Origin: Marasmius tenuissimus
Taxonomy: Eukaryota; Basidiomycota; Agaricomycetes; Agaricales; Marasmiaceae
Direction of reading: 5' to 3'
DNA length: 64,000 nucleotides
Assembly (NCBI GenBank): GCA_029532415.1
Contig: JAQOTA010000071.1
Span: 992,001-1,056,000 of the forward strand
Part shown: one piece after another, positions 45,664 to 57,744 of the stretch
How the letters are laid out: each line of letters starts with the position of its first letter
Position numbering within the stretch: the first letter of the stretch is position 1
The notes under the pieces: model-generated
Seen by the model: only the letters and a program-made list of their open reading frames with translations
What the model was told of the DNA's origin: nothing
Database searches by the model: none
Translations under genes and position numbers: made by a program

Positions 45664-47169
45664 ATGCCAGACGTGCGTACACATACGCTCCTTCTCATTA
45701 CAGTTTTATAATACAAGCAAGCTAATATCTTTCTCGCAGAACGATAAACTTGCCCGCGACATTTTTGGTGGTTCCGACTCTGAACTATCATCCGACGAAG
45801 AACGCGCTGAAGGCCGCCCCCGTTCGCGCGACGCCTCCACCCGTCCTCGAGGCCCTCGTTCCCTAACCCCTTCAGATGGAGAAGAGTCTGGAGACGACGA
45901 CTATGCAGAACGAGATGGAAGAGGACCAGGAGCTGGCAAGGCTGTGAAGAAGAAAAAGAAGAAAGTTCGGCTCGCAGACGGCGGTGAAAGGAGGGAAAAG
46001 AAGAGAAAGAGGGCCTCGAAGAAAGAGCAGTACCAGGATATCGATCTGAGCACATTGCCTCCTGAACAGGGTGCGTTAAATGACAATTGAATGTTCTCAC
46101 TACTAACTCACAGACTGAACTTTCGTAGCAACCAAAATCCTAGTCAAGCAGAAGATTGACGCTGCACTCAAATCTGGACGCTCTCGACCTTCTGCTTCAC
46201 GCTCGAAGCGTAAAAAGAATGACGAACAGATCCTCGACTCATTTGCTGACGATGAAGTTGCACGGCTGAGAGAAAGTATGAACGCGGCGGCTGAGGAGGA
46301 CATCAGGATACGTTCTGAATGGGCGCAGAACGGTGGTGATAAAGCCCCTGCCATCTCTAAGCTCAAGATGCTCAATGAGGTCGTGGAGGTGCTGAGAAAG
46401 TGAGTCAATACACCTCTCCGGGTCCTTGTACTCATTACCCACCTTCCTTGTTGTCTAGAACGGCTCTGGCGCAGTCGATAATAGACAACAATCTCCTCGA
46501 TGCTGTCAAGAGATGGCTCGAACCTCTTCCTGACAGGTCCCTTCCAGCATTGAACATTCAGAGAGAACTGTTTGCGCTCTTGAAGAAAATGGATTTCATC
46601 GACTCTAGCGCTCTGAAGGAAAGTGGGTTGGGGCCATTGGTCTTGTTCTATACGAAGTGCAAGCGGGTGAGTCTTCTCTCTTACACCACTCCACCGCAAG
46701 GCTGACCCAAAGCAGGTTCAACCCGATGTTCGACGGATAGCTGAAGACCTTGTCAGCACATGGAGCAGACCCATAGTCAAAAGCTCAGCCAGTTATCGGG
46801 ATAGGGTTATTCCCTATGCGAATGCTGCTATGGATATAGACGAACCCAGTGGAAGTCAGATTGCACCAAGTCAAAAGCTGGGCTTGAATGCGATCATGGC
46901 GAGAGCCAAGGAAGAAGAGAAGAACAGAGTCAGGAAGAACACGGTGGCTATTCCTCAGAGCACTTTGGGTATGTCCCTCTTCGTAGTCACTTCGAACCTA
47001 CCCGTGTTCTGACGCCAGCACGACAGGAACCTATACTACAGCACCAAAACCCAACGCGGGCTTGGTTCGTGGTAACAACCACAGTGTAGACGAAGACGTC
47101 CAGAGAAGGAGGAAGAACGCAGAGAGGTTGAGAATGCTAACCCGAAAGGTCAAAACGGGTACATCCTGA
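45664..47169 (+). CDS. IWS1: Transcription elongation factor IWS1/SPN1
   Basis: Six exons (45664-45672, 45740-46070, 46129-46398, 46459-46667, 46716-46968, 47027-47169) give 404 residues. The first coding exon is only 9 nt (MPD). A disordered acidic/basic N-terminus has [25 protein letters not shown] and Lys-rich runs. It is followed by the conserved IWS1 core, a TFIIS N-terminal-like (LW) helical bundle: [58 protein letters not shown] and [16 protein letters not shown]. The C-terminal helix and tail (ISTWSRPI-like, [24 protein letters not shown]) also match. Spn1/Iws1 binds Spt6 and histones at RNA polymerase II genes. The start is fixed by the MPD|NDK junction, conserved in style with other basidiomycete IWS1 models. 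Confidence 0.92.
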
Positions 47170-48476
47170 GCACAGACTACCCGCGAGTTCTAATCATCGG
47201 TTTTTTCTATCCTCCTTGTATTCTAATGGACTTAATCGATACTTGTTCCTTGTGGATTCCAGGAGAGTAACTCCACCGAAGGCCTCGGATGGCCGCCCGA
47301 CGCCGTATTTTCTGTGCTTCGGTTCCGAGATATATTGGGCTGCGTTGTCACAGATCACCAGCGCGCTGCGACTTGGGGAACGCGCAAATGGCGCCCCGTT
47401 TGCTCGCCGGTTAGCTTGGCTGGGTGTCGAGATCTCATATACGATTATCCGGTACTTCAGGGACCTACTAAATGTATCATCTCTATTGCCGGGGCGCTGG
47501 ACAAGGGCGCAATAGACATGTTGAATGAGGTCACGTCGCTTGGAGGTGTGCTGTTCCGAAGGACTAGGCTTGAAATACGATCACGATAACAAACACACCG
47601 AACGCGAGTGGGTCCTTGACTCTTCCAGCGTCGTGTTGAGGCGTTTCGGAGCGACATCGGAAGCTGAATTTGCAGGTAATGTGGTGGTCCAATGACGGGG
47701 AGGCGGGTGCATCTTCCCAGCCGTGCAGAGCTCGTCTACGGCCTCTCAACGATATTGATTGGCTACCGTTGGGTGCTTTAGCATCTCAGCGTGACTGCCT
47801 AGAGGCACAGGCACATTTCTGAAGCCTGAGGCGATGCAACTAATACACCTGCTGCGGTATGGTTTGGATTGAGTTGACAGCGTCTGTTGCGTGCCTATCA
47901 TCTGGGCGGCGGTATCACCGGAAAGCTCTGAATTGGGCAAGGTCTGAGGGCTCCGGATCAACCTTCCGGTGTTGTGTGTTTGTTAGTATCATTGTGTGCA
48001 CGTCTTCTTGCGCACGTTTCGAGGTGTCAAGGCACTGGGAGTCAAACTATTACAACGTTAACAATCTTCGGCGGATGCCGAGGAAAGCAGCTCGGCTGAT
48101 GGCCGACAACTTGAGAAAGTTTTGAAGCTTGAAATCCCAGCCACCTCAGGGATCCCTTGGGAATCCCTTCCAGTCTGGCTACTTGCTGACTAACTTGCTC
48201 ACCTTCTTGGGTTTACAGCGAACATCCCCGGCGTTTGATGGGCTTACAGAACCGTGCCCTAAAACGGATGCTCAACCTTTCTAAATCTCAATCGCAGCTT
48301 GTATATATGCTACCCGATGGTTTGGTTTTCGACCTGGGGATCTGGCGGACACATGACCCCAATCTAGTTTGGGCTCAACTTCAACATTCGAATTCAAGTC
48401 TTGCTCCTTCCCTCACCGTTCTATATATCCCTCTCATCATACGAGCAACCTCTCCCAGACAAAAACTCCCACCAAA
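47170..48476. other. Spacer, 1.3 kb
   Basis: No gene can be supported. Overlapping short frames lie at 47216-47749. A TATATAT stretch at about 48421-48428 lies some 50 bases upstream of the next start codon and may be its TATA element. Confidence 0.45.
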
Positions 48477-50200
48477 ATGACTACACTCAGCGATCTGTTG
48501 CCTGAGCCAATCCTCAGAGACTTGCCTGCCCCTGGGTGTCGTGTCGGCGCCATTGGCAAAATCCTTGAGGGGCAGGGTACGATGGAGAACAGCGAGTACA
48601 CGAAGTTCAAGGTGCATGTCCCGTCCTGAGGCCAAATGGACTATTCTGACTACGAGCGGATTGGACGGGTACTTTACAACTTGTCGACTTACTAGGAACA
48701 CACCAGAGAACTAGCCCGACTCTATTTATCACAGCCAACGCTTCATCACAAAAAACAGCCCTCAGGAGAATGGCAGCAATTTGCTTCGAAAGTCAGTAGG
48801 ACCCTTTTATGCTTCGTCCGTGGTTAATAATAACAGAACAAATCTAGATGGCTGTCGACTATCCTTTTCTTGAACGTTACCAAAACCGATGGCCTTTGAT
48901 CTATTATTTCAACGAATGGACATCATCGCAAGCAAGAGCTATGTCTTGGTCGATGCGCATAAGGAAGACGAAAGCAAGGAGCAAGGATAAGGCTATGGCC
49001 TCAAGTGTGAGGAACCACTCGGCCAATACATCTCCCCAATCTACTGCAAAAGACCTGACCCTCATGAGGTCACCGGAGTCTGCGGCATGCCAAACGAAGC
49101 GTCGTAGGGTGATAATACACGCTTCCCTCGTCTCCCAAGATATGTTCTCATTCTGTCACCAATAATTAGTATCTTGGAGCTCTACCACCGAAAATTGGGC
49201 AGGGCAACGTGGTGAGCGAGCTCTGATGACTAGATTTGCTTCACCGGCCTGACTATTTTATTTTATTGTATTCTCTTTCGCGTCGCTCAAGTCCTCGGTT
49301 GACAATCCTCCTCAAAGAGAAGTTATAGAAGTGCCACGATGCTCAGACTCGGAGCCGCTTCAAGTGATCAGCGAGTGTCAGGTACGTGTGCTGGAATGTT
49401 TCCTGAGTCTGGTTTTGACCAAGCGTCAAGCCTGAACCCACGCAACGCGATCCGGAATTAGGCCCCTGTATGGACACCGAAATCTCCACGGCACTCGATG
49501 TTGACTATGTGCAAGAGCGGGAACTGTCGAAAATTTTGCAGGCTCTGGACCTCACGGAGCTTTTCGACGCATTGCGGGAATACGGAATCGAACACGATAC
49601 CCATGTTAGATTGCTACGATCACTCAGCTCAACTGAAAGACGCGAGGTTCTCAAGGGGATACCGAACGTCCACATCATTGACGCGTATGCATTGGCTAGT
49701 CACTTGGACCCGCAGGAGTCAAACTCGCGATTCGTTCTTGTCAGTACCTCATCCAAATGCCAATTTTCTCGTTACAAGACTGATCCTTACGTTTTCGGTT
49801 TGGCACTAAACAGTCAGAAACGGCATGCCATTTTGCTAAACAGGACAATCAGACCTTTCACGGGCAAACGGAAATCCCCTCGTTCCAGGATATAGCGTGT
49901 TCACCTCGCCGGCTCCACCACGAGCTACTCCAAACCTTTGCGATCTCCCCAAGGTTGAAAGCCATTCTCGAGGACATGGGTATGGAGGATCTCATCCCGG
50001 TGGCGTGGAAGTGTGGTATCACCGACGACAAGAGGCTCGAACGAATTTCCGCGCTTGACAAATCCGACCTCGATGAACTTTTTAACAGTGATCATCTCGA
50101 AAGAGTATCGCCGTTCTACCAACGAATGCTTCGTCTTGTTCTGGAGAAGGTCCACAAATGGGAATACCAACCTGAATGCCTGGGCATAGAGCTTCAATGA
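48477..50200 (+). CDS. Uncharacterised SAM-like domain protein, paralogue of the gene at 18143-19798
   Basis: The first exons are clear: 48477-48611, 48696-48791 and 48848 to about 49106, all in phase. Later exons contain the SAM-like block (ERELSKILQALDLTELFDAL, HDTHVRLLRSLSSTERREVL) and the terminal block from about 49841 (DNQTFHGQTEIPSFQ ... LKAILEDMGMEDLIPVAWK, FYQRMLRLVLEKV), ending at 50200. The order of elements equals that of the - strand paralogue: DYPFLERYQNRWPLIYYFNEW corresponds to DYPQLTICFDRWPVQMYYDGW, and MEDLIPVAWKCGI to MEFLIPVAFFYGL. The linker between them is Ser/Lys-rich and poorly conserved. Exact boundaries of two short linker exons (49190-49460) are uncertain. Function is unknown. 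Confidence 0.65.
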
Positions 50201-51207
50201 GAAGGCCCGGCAAGTTGAACACCACAGATTCGCACCAATCGTTTTATCTCAAAGCGCGTAGGAAGGCCCGCGACGGGCGCACGATATGCAGTGGGCAGTA
50301 TACATAGTACAAGGCGTGTGAGATAGTTGTATCAGGGCTTCTTGTATTCGAACACGAGAGCTTTCTTGTCTAACCGAGCACTAGGCGCAAAGCTTGTCAT
50401 GAGTACTAGCCTCGATAGACGCCGATGGACTGGCGAGGTTGAAGTTGAGATGCTGGTGAAGCTTGGTCTAAATAGTCAAGCATCTGAGTGATTGCCACGT
50501 GACCGCGTTTATCCCACGCTCCGATGACGTCAGTTTATCGGTGCCTTTTCCCCTGCAAGCTGCAACCAATACTCAGAACCATCCCGTTAGCTCTCGAGTT
50601 CTCCCTCTTAATGATCGCGTTCTGACGCTCGAGATGATACGATGCACTATAGGAGCGCTCTTTACGGATTCACCGCCCGACATGTAATATTCCAATGGGC
50701 CATGTGGAGGTGAGCTCTGAAACTTTCTATCGCTTTGCGTCTGTTCATCCTGCACCAGTTCTCGAGTTCTCACCGGGCAAAGTAGTGACGGCTGAAATGA
50801 TTAAAACCTCTCGTTGCTGTAACAACAATGGAATATCGACACAAATTCCTTTGTGCGCCCTTCACTTATCGCGGAGGCGGAGCAGATGGAGTCGAAAGAA
50901 AGCCTTTGAAAATGCCACTGGGGCCCGGGCATACCAGGCATCCCGCTCACCATTATACTCAACAATGGTAGTTGAATGATTTGGGAATCCGTGGCTTGAC
51001 GCGCGATCCCCTCACATCATATTGTCTTTCTTGCCACTGGTTTCAATGCTTTGGCCAGCCACTTTCTGCATTCGGCCAGGCGGGCCATTCGAATGATGCT
51101 TGGACATGAAGGCAGACATATATAATGTGTCGCGATTTTCCCCTGCTCGTCAACTGCCAGCACACAGCCCGCACTGCTCAGACTGCCTCACATTTTGCCC
51201 TACGAGG
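50201..51207. other. Spacer, 1 kb
   Basis: No gene is recognised. A TATATAA motif at 51119-51125 lies 83 bases before the next start codon. Confidence 0.45.
51119..51125 (+). promoter_or_regulatory. Putative TATA box
   Basis: TATATAA, 83 bases upstream of the start codon at 51208. The paralogous gene at 55054 has a TATA box at a similar distance. Confidence 0.5.
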
Positions 51208-52415
51208 ATGAACCCCTACCCAGTTATTACACCATACCACAACTATTCATACCCGTCGATGTCGAGCTCTTCGCTCGGAAACGATGCTACGAGGCAGCAC
51301 CCGCACCACCACGCCCATAACAGACACGTTCTAGAGCACCGAAATGCTTTCTGCCATCAGTCTCAATCGACCTCAGGGGTGTATCGCAAAAGCGACGCGT
51401 CTGAGAATAGGGCCTTTGCTCTCTGTCATGCTCCTTCATCGACACCGGCTCCCGTGCCCTATTCGCGCCATCCTGGTGGAGGCATCGCGCCTCTTATAGA
51501 CTCTCGAAACGCTCATATCCCCCCGCTCACAACTACTCACATACATCCAAATGACATGCGTATCACCTCCGAGCACGAGCGCGAGCCGCAGGTATGTCTC
51601 CCAATTCTTGCACTTATTGATAATTCACTCATCAGAATTCTAGCACACTCCCCGACGAAATCGAAGCGGTTCTGGCGCGTCTAAACATTCGTCTACATCC
51701 CGCCGTCGTCGCTCATCCCAGGTCTCGTTCACCGGACCTGCCGCCCGTCCAACTAGAAAGGTCATCTTTGAGGACCCTCGCTGCGTCATGCAAAGTGCGC
51801 ATGGCACACCTCTCGGTCCTACAAACCACGTTATCGTCCCACAAGCCCCGTTCTTCGATGAGCCAAGTTTCGAAAGTTCGCGATTAGAGTCTGTGTCATT
51901 TCAGCTCAGAACTTTTCCAGAGTTAGGCGTGCGCGTGTCTACGGTGTTGGCGGAGCATGAGCTTGCTCTCGTGGGCGGGGACGATATGGTGTTCAACAAG
52001 GTCGTTTACAAGGAGATCAAGCTCAAGATAGTTGTGAGTACACTCCGTGTCTACAAAATAGTTTCGTCGCTGACTCGATCACATTAGTGGCCGGGATACT
52101 CCCGCTTTCCTTTCGAGAGGCGATTCAAAACGAAAACTACGCGGTCGCTCCTGTTGGCGAATCTCAGCAAAACTCTCGCAGACTTCATTAGGCATATTGA
52201 ACATAACAACGTTCCCATCGAACCGGGCTACGAACGCTGGAAGGTAGGAAGTTCTCACCTAGCAAGTCATCTTTCTTACTGATTCATTCTTCTAGGTTGG
52301 CACAAGGAGGCCTTACATTACTAGCGATGAACTTTTCGTGACCGGATTGATTCATCGAGGTGGACCAAATTGGCAGCCTGAGATTTGGTGCCCCAGTGGG
52401 AGAGCCATCTACTAA
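51208..52415 (+). CDS. Unknown-family protein, tandem paralogue 1
   Basis: Four exons (51208-51593, 51644-52033, 52088-52244, 52296-52415) give 350 residues. The N-terminal third is His/Ser/Pro/Tyr-rich and disordered. The conserved part begins at RPTRKVIFEDPRCVM and continues with PLGPTNHVIVPQAPFFDE, VSFQLRTFPELGVRVSTVL, LVGGDDMVFNK, IVWPGYSRFPFERRFKT, IEPGYERWKVGTRRPYIT and LFVTGLIHRGGPNWQPEIWCP. The paralogue at 55054-56345 has the same exon phases and order. The aromatic-rich conserved region looks like a compact globular domain of a basidiomycete-specific family that I cannot name. No signal peptide or membrane segment is visible. Confidence 0.8.
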
Positions 52416-52669
52416 GAGTCCTGGACAGTCGGATATCCTATCGCGTTGCCGCCAGGGTTTTTCCTCTCACCAGTCTGAGTATCCTACTTGAGACACTACA
52501 TAATATACCGCAGCAGACAAACTTTAGACGATACGAGTCCCTTGAGTCCCAGCAATTTGAATGAGCATCATAGAGCATCACGCCACTTGGGCGCCCTTTT
52601 GAAGAGCCGCATCTAACGTTACGTAACTTCTTTTTTTTCAAGCTCTCTCCGTCATGCTCAGGATCTTGT

Positions 52670-54295
52670 ATGGCCGTCAACGCTGCAGATTCGACTACCA
52701 TCTATCATAATGAACTTCAAGAACACATCAGTGCCTTCCAAAAACACCTTGCTGGTGAGGGCGACAAGCCATTTTCCTCCTCCTTCATCGAACCCTCAGG
52801 ATATTGGACACCCTCTGAGAAGGAGAGGTTCTTCCATTCGCTTTCCGTGAATACGCGATTCAGGCCTGATCTCATCGCCCTCGACGTCAAGTCCAAGAAT
52901 GTTACGGATGTCTGTATCTACCTGGATGTCCTGGAAGAGGCGGAGAGTCAGGCGGAGAGTATTCGGGATGAACTCGACATTGCAATGACAGTCCCAAATT
53001 CGTGGATCAAGGCGGAGGAAGAAGAGGCAGAAAGACTCGAATACCTCTCGCAGAAGACCTCGTCTGGAGAAGTCGACTGTTCTGAGCAGGAAGAGGCTCT
53101 GTCCGTTCTCGACGTGCGGAGAATGAAGCTGGTAGACCGGGTTTTGCAGGAGGCATATGGACCAACCACCAATATCGAAGATGATTCGCTCTCTCAATCA
53201 CGCTCTGGCACTCCCCTTTCCCAGTCTCACGTCGACCAGGAACCAGGCCTTGGCGTAGATCAGCCTGAACCGTCGCAATATCAGCCATCATCCTCGTTAA
53301 CCGTTGCTCAATCACCCGCGCCCGACCCAGAAGTGCCTCTCAGTCCCGCGTCACGCAGACGCCTCTATAAACGCATGTACATGCGACGCAAACGAGCAGA
53401 CCAATCTGGGAATACCGTCGATACCAGCGCCGGTAAATTACAGCCCGGAAGGAAGGGTCGACGGGCCAGAAAGTCCACTCTGGATGGGGGAGAAAGTGAA
53501 GATATGAGTGTCGACGGGGAAATAGATGAAGCTGAGTTTAGGAAGCTTGAAGAGGAGTGGAAGCAGCTCGGAATTGACGACGACGTGTTACTTTCTCGTG
53601 ACATGGGTTTATTCAACCTCGGAGCTCTTGGGAATCTCATGAGGTATTCGCCACTGTATTGTTACTTTCCAGCTCAGACCTCATGCTTCGCCTTCCAGAA
53701 AATCTTCACCTCCCAATGATGCACCTTCATCCATATCAGCAACCACAATTCAGACGTTGGACGCTATCGTGAAGAACTTTGTCACCGACGTGATACACCT
53801 TTCAATAGCTTTGCGGGAGGAAGAAATAAGATTTAAGGGCCGAAGCAAAGTCTGGCATTCCAACGACGAGGTGTGTTCCACATATGTAAACATATATATC
53901 TTACTCACGCGATTCATTAGATCGGGACGACCACGGTCAACCACGCCCTCTCCACCATGGGTCACTCGAAAATTTCAGTAGGAGCTGGCTCAGTACAGAT
54001 GCCCCTCGCCGAACCGGACGACCGCGCTAAGGATATAGAAAGACAAAGTGACGAATTGAACGCTCCATCACACGATTTCACAAATCGCCTTCTCGATTTC
54101 CAAGAACCACCGTTTTTCTTTCGTATTCCAAAGGAGTTCAACGAATCAGACGGACTGATGGATCCCGAGACAAACCAAAAAGCTCTTAGTCTTGAGTTAG
54201 ACGAAGAGACGAAAATTGAGGACCGGGATCTGCGCCTTGAGCTCAGGTATAGAAAGGAATTGGAAGTCAGGTATAATAGAAGTCTACAACCATGA
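52670..54295 (+). CDS. Rrn5-like SANT/Myb protein (RNA polymerase I UAF-type factor)
   Basis: Three exons (52670-53643, 53699-53870, 53921-54295) give 506 residues. Near residue 40 is a SANT-like block, EPSGYWTPSEKERFFHSLSVN followed by RFRPDLIALDVKSKNVTDV and CIYLDVLEEAE. This is the arrangement found in Rrn5, a subunit of the RNA polymerase I upstream activating factor. The remainder has helical segments (AEEEEAERLEYL, VLDVRRMKLVDRVL), a basic patch (RRRLYKRMYMRRKR), an acidic region and a C-terminal histone-fold-like helix pair (IQTLDAIVKNFVTDVIHLSIALRE ... TVNHALSTMG). A role in rDNA transcription is family-based and tentative, since only the first SANT block is distinctive. The start at 52670 is the first ATG in frame. 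Confidence 0.65.
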
Positions 54296-55053
54296 CTATC
54301 AAACGCGGATTGCTATCGACATCTACCAGTCATCTGGCTCACATCTGTCTACACCTATATATGTTCATCGTTTTCAAATGCAGTTTACCTCATCCAGACA
54401 ATGTACCCACAGATTTTCTCCCCTTTGAGTGAGTGGCATCTCAGGCTCTTGTGTGTATGAGCTCAGCAACAATCTCTTGGCGTCCGCTCTGTGCAGGTAC
54501 AACTCGCTTGGTTCGTGCTGGCATGTTTGGTAGCTCGAGTACGACTCGAGTACGACCATCGTCCATATACTTGCATCGCTACCGGTGACACCATCGCTCT
54601 CGTTAACTCATCGGTCGATGACCTGCACTCGCAGAGTGGACGATTCAAACATAGTTTGTCCTCTCATCAAGCGTTCAGGAGATGAGCCTCTCTCCCGTTT
54701 TCTCACCCTGGTCCGTTCCAATGTTTTTGGTCAGTACTTCAGTGCTGGGACTTCCTAGGATGTCTTGGAAACAATCGGTCTATGTACCCTTACTCAGAGG
54801 GCTATCTTCGGACAGCAGTGATACCCAATTGGATCGACAATGGCATAATCACGGAAACCCATTTGGTCTTCAATCATGTTGATCCTATTGTTTCCCTTGC
54901 CACTTCCTCGATGCTTTGACCGACAACATTCCTATTTTCAACGATCATGGGTGGGACAGAGTCAGGCGTCGACGGCTTGGGTATAAAAGATTCGTGTGCT
55001 CTGAACCACACTCGTTCATCTCCCCTCACTTAGTCTATACCACCATACTAGCG
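54296..55053. other. Spacer between Rrn5-like gene and tandem paralogue 2
   Basis: No gene is seen. It contains the TATA box annotated at 54982. Confidence 0.5.
54982..54989 (+). promoter_or_regulatory. Putative TATA box
   Basis: TATAAAAG, 72 bases upstream of the ATG at 55054, in a typical fungal TATA context. Confidence 0.55.
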
Positions 55054-56345
55054 ATGGACGCGTACTACTCAAACTCAAACTACTACACCTACCCCACTGC
55101 CCATGCTCCACCCAGCGAAGCTACGACTCATGGGAGTGAGCAGCAACAACATCCTGTCCAGTATCCCCCGGATGCCTCATATTATCCGTCTCATGCGTCG
55201 CGGTCACTCGAATCTTACTCTCCAGGAACTCATCATGTTTTCGTTCCCGCTCAACAACAGCCCCGGCCGAGGTACAAAGGCGATTATTACCCCAACCCTA
55301 CCCCCTCTACAAATGATGCGCAGGTCGCGTCTTTCCACCATCCTGGAGATAGTGTAGTACCTCTAACGGAGGTTCGCAATGCTTACAACCCAAACCCACT
55401 GGCAGGTAATCCATACCTCAGTCTTCTCTCGACCTCCAGCCGTGTCCATGGACACGATGATCCTGTGCGTCCCTCATACATTGCGTTCCAAAGTCGAGTA
55501 AGCTGATTCTGAGGCTCATCTCCTTCCCATGTAGCTTGTCAAGCGCAACCGCAGTTCCTCTACCACCTCTACCAAATCGAACCCGTACCCTACGCGCCGC
55601 CCCTCGGTGGCGTCGACCACACCTGCACCCACGCCCACGCCAACCGTTCCGTTGTCTCGCCCTACCCGCAAGCTCATCTACAACGATCTCCAATGCGTGA
55701 TGAGAAACAGTAATGGTATACCTGTAGGACCGAGCAACCACGTTATCGTTCCCCAACTCCCCTTCATCGAATCTGCCAAAGGTGATGTCGGTGTTCGTCA
55801 AAAATCCATCCCGTTCCAGCTGGCGGGCTTCCCAGAGCTAGGGGTTCGGGTGTCCAAAGCGTTGAAAGCGAAGGAACCCCTTGATCTCATCGGGGGAGAC
55901 GACATGGTCTTCGATTGCATCGGTCGGGAGTATAGCATGATCAAGTTCAGGATCGTGGTAAGTGTTCCGTGTCCCCCTGTGTTTGCTTCCTTGGTTCATT
56001 CGATCGCTTCATCAGTGGCCAGGCTACCAACCCTTCGAGAAGCGCCTCAAGACCCGTGAGTTGGCGGCGTCCAGGGGTGTCGTGCTGTCACTCGTATGCA
56101 GAGCGATCGACGAATTCATTAAAGACGTTGAAAGGTATCAGACGCGCGTCGAACCTGGCTTTGAGGATTGGGAGGTAAGGACTTATAAGGTGGCGAAGTT
56201 CGAATATTGTGGCTAACATTGGGTTTTACAGGTTGGGAGGCGCCCGTTAATCACACGTACCGAACTGTTGGTCACTGGCCTGATTCATCGAGGGTGTGCT
56301 AATTGGCAGCCCGAAATCTGGTGCCCTAGCTATCGCGGTGATTGA
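55054..56345 (+). CDS. Unknown-family protein, tandem paralogue 2
   Basis: Four exons (55054-55464, 55535-55957, 56016-56174, 56232-56345) give 368 residues. A Tyr/Ser/Pro/Gln-rich disordered N-terminus leads to the shared globular part: RPTRKLIYNDLQCVM, PVGPSNHVIVPQLPFIES, IPFQLAGFPELGVRVSKAL, LIGGDDMVFD, IVWPGYQPFEKRLKT, VEPGFEDWEVGRRPLIT and LLVTGLIHRGCANWQPEIWCP. All four junctions have the same phase as in paralogue 1, so the pair arose by duplication of a complete gene. Divergence is strongest in the N-terminal region and around the second intron. Function is unknown. Confidence 0.8.
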
Positions 56346-56537
56346 CCGCAGGGATGTTCCTCCTTCAGAATCAACAAAGCATCTTATATATAAAATCCAC
56401 GTTCCGCTGTTCTCCGAAGTCTATTACTGCCTCATTACTATTCCTGAACCAGTCTGCTCTCTGTAACATTCATACTTACATATCAGTACATCGATTTCTT
56501 GTTGTTCTAGGTTCCGCGCGTTGCGTGCGTTGAGCAT

Positions 56538-57430
56538 CTAGGCTCCCAGCTGCTTCGCAACTTCTGCGTCAATAGCATCTGGCGTTGTGGTCGACGCCCA
56601 GCGATTCACAACCTTTCCGTCCTTGCCGATCAAGAATTTCTCGAAATTCCACTACGCACAACGGAGGTCAGCAATAATAAAAAAAAGGGAGAACTTGCGA
56701 GCGTGCATACCTTGATACGAGTCAGTCCCAGAATCCCTGACTTCTCAGCTTTCAACCACTTGTAAACTTCGTTCGTGTTATCTCCGTTAACGTCCGATTT
56801 CTTCATCAACGGGAAAGAGACACCGTGGTTGATAGTGCAAAACTCTGCTATGCCTGCATCATCCTGGGGCTCCTGGCCGCCAAACTAAAGAGGATCAAGA
56901 GTGGTGAGACCGGGAAGAGGACGTGATGAAGCGTCATCAGCTCACCTGGTTGCATGGGAAGCCCAGGATGACGAATCCCTGATCTTTGTATTTCTCATAG
57001 AGTTTCTGGAGGCCTAGTTCATGATTAAGAGGATGGAAAGGCCATCACGAAGTTTCACTCTTACCCTTGTATTGGGGGGTGAAACCGCTGTCATTAGGAA
57101 GGAAATTCAGTCAAGGATAAGATTGTAAGCTGTCTGAGAGACCGACCATTGTGAGGCAGTGTTGACGATGAGCACGACCTTTCCCTTCAAATCAGCAAAG
57201 TCGTAGGTCTGGTTGTTTGGGAGGGTGGCCTTGAGCGAATAAAAACCAGTTTCCGAAGACATTGTAGGTCTTGTTATATGAAGCAAACGATGGGAGGACG
57301 GTCTGCGGATAGAATGGGATAGTTTGAGTGAGCTGAGGGTGCGATGATGGTGGTATAAATTCAAGATGGGTCGGAGCCCTCGGGGCAGTATGTGATTGCT
57401 GATCAATGCCCTCTGCAGTGGCGTGATCAT
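56538..57430 (-). CDS. Thiol peroxidase of the glutathione peroxidase family (Orp1/Gpx3/Hyr1 type)
   Basis: Five exons (57430-57147, 57087-57065, 57013-56946, 56884-56711, 56651-56538) give 220 residues. The catalytic tetrad is visible: Cys in NTASQCGFTPQY, Gln in FGGQEPQ, Trp and Asn in WNFEKF. A resolving Cys in [12 protein letters not shown] marks the thioredoxin-dependent, monomeric fungal type that reduces hydroperoxides and can relay oxidation to transcription factors. The catalytic Cys codon is split TG|C by the first intron, and the second exon is only 23 nt. Two starts are possible. The Met at 57430 adds a 56-residue Arg/His/Leu-rich mitochondrial-type leader. The Met at 57262 gives a 164-residue cytosolic protein. 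Dual localisation is inferred. It lies 315 bases beyond the TERT stop codon, on the same strand. Confidence 0.92.
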
Positions 57431-57744
57431 GGAAGGGGTTCAGGCCTATCGGCGAACTCGGACAACTATTTTGATTTCGAAATCACATGTTACGATCGGC
57501 TACGGTAACTGTAGTAACAGAGTCTCACGGAGACTATTCAACGATCGAAGAAAAGGTTGCAGATCCCTCCTTTACCAACCTAGCAAATCGACGGCCGCGT
57601 CGTTTATTCTTAGGGAGTCCCAGCTGAAATGCTAACAACCGCACGAGTGCACTGTACTGTGTGGGTTTGCGCGACAGCACCGTATGAAAAGCGTGCATTC
57701 CGAGCCTGTGGATGTAACTTAGTCATGGTTTCGTAGATGATTTC

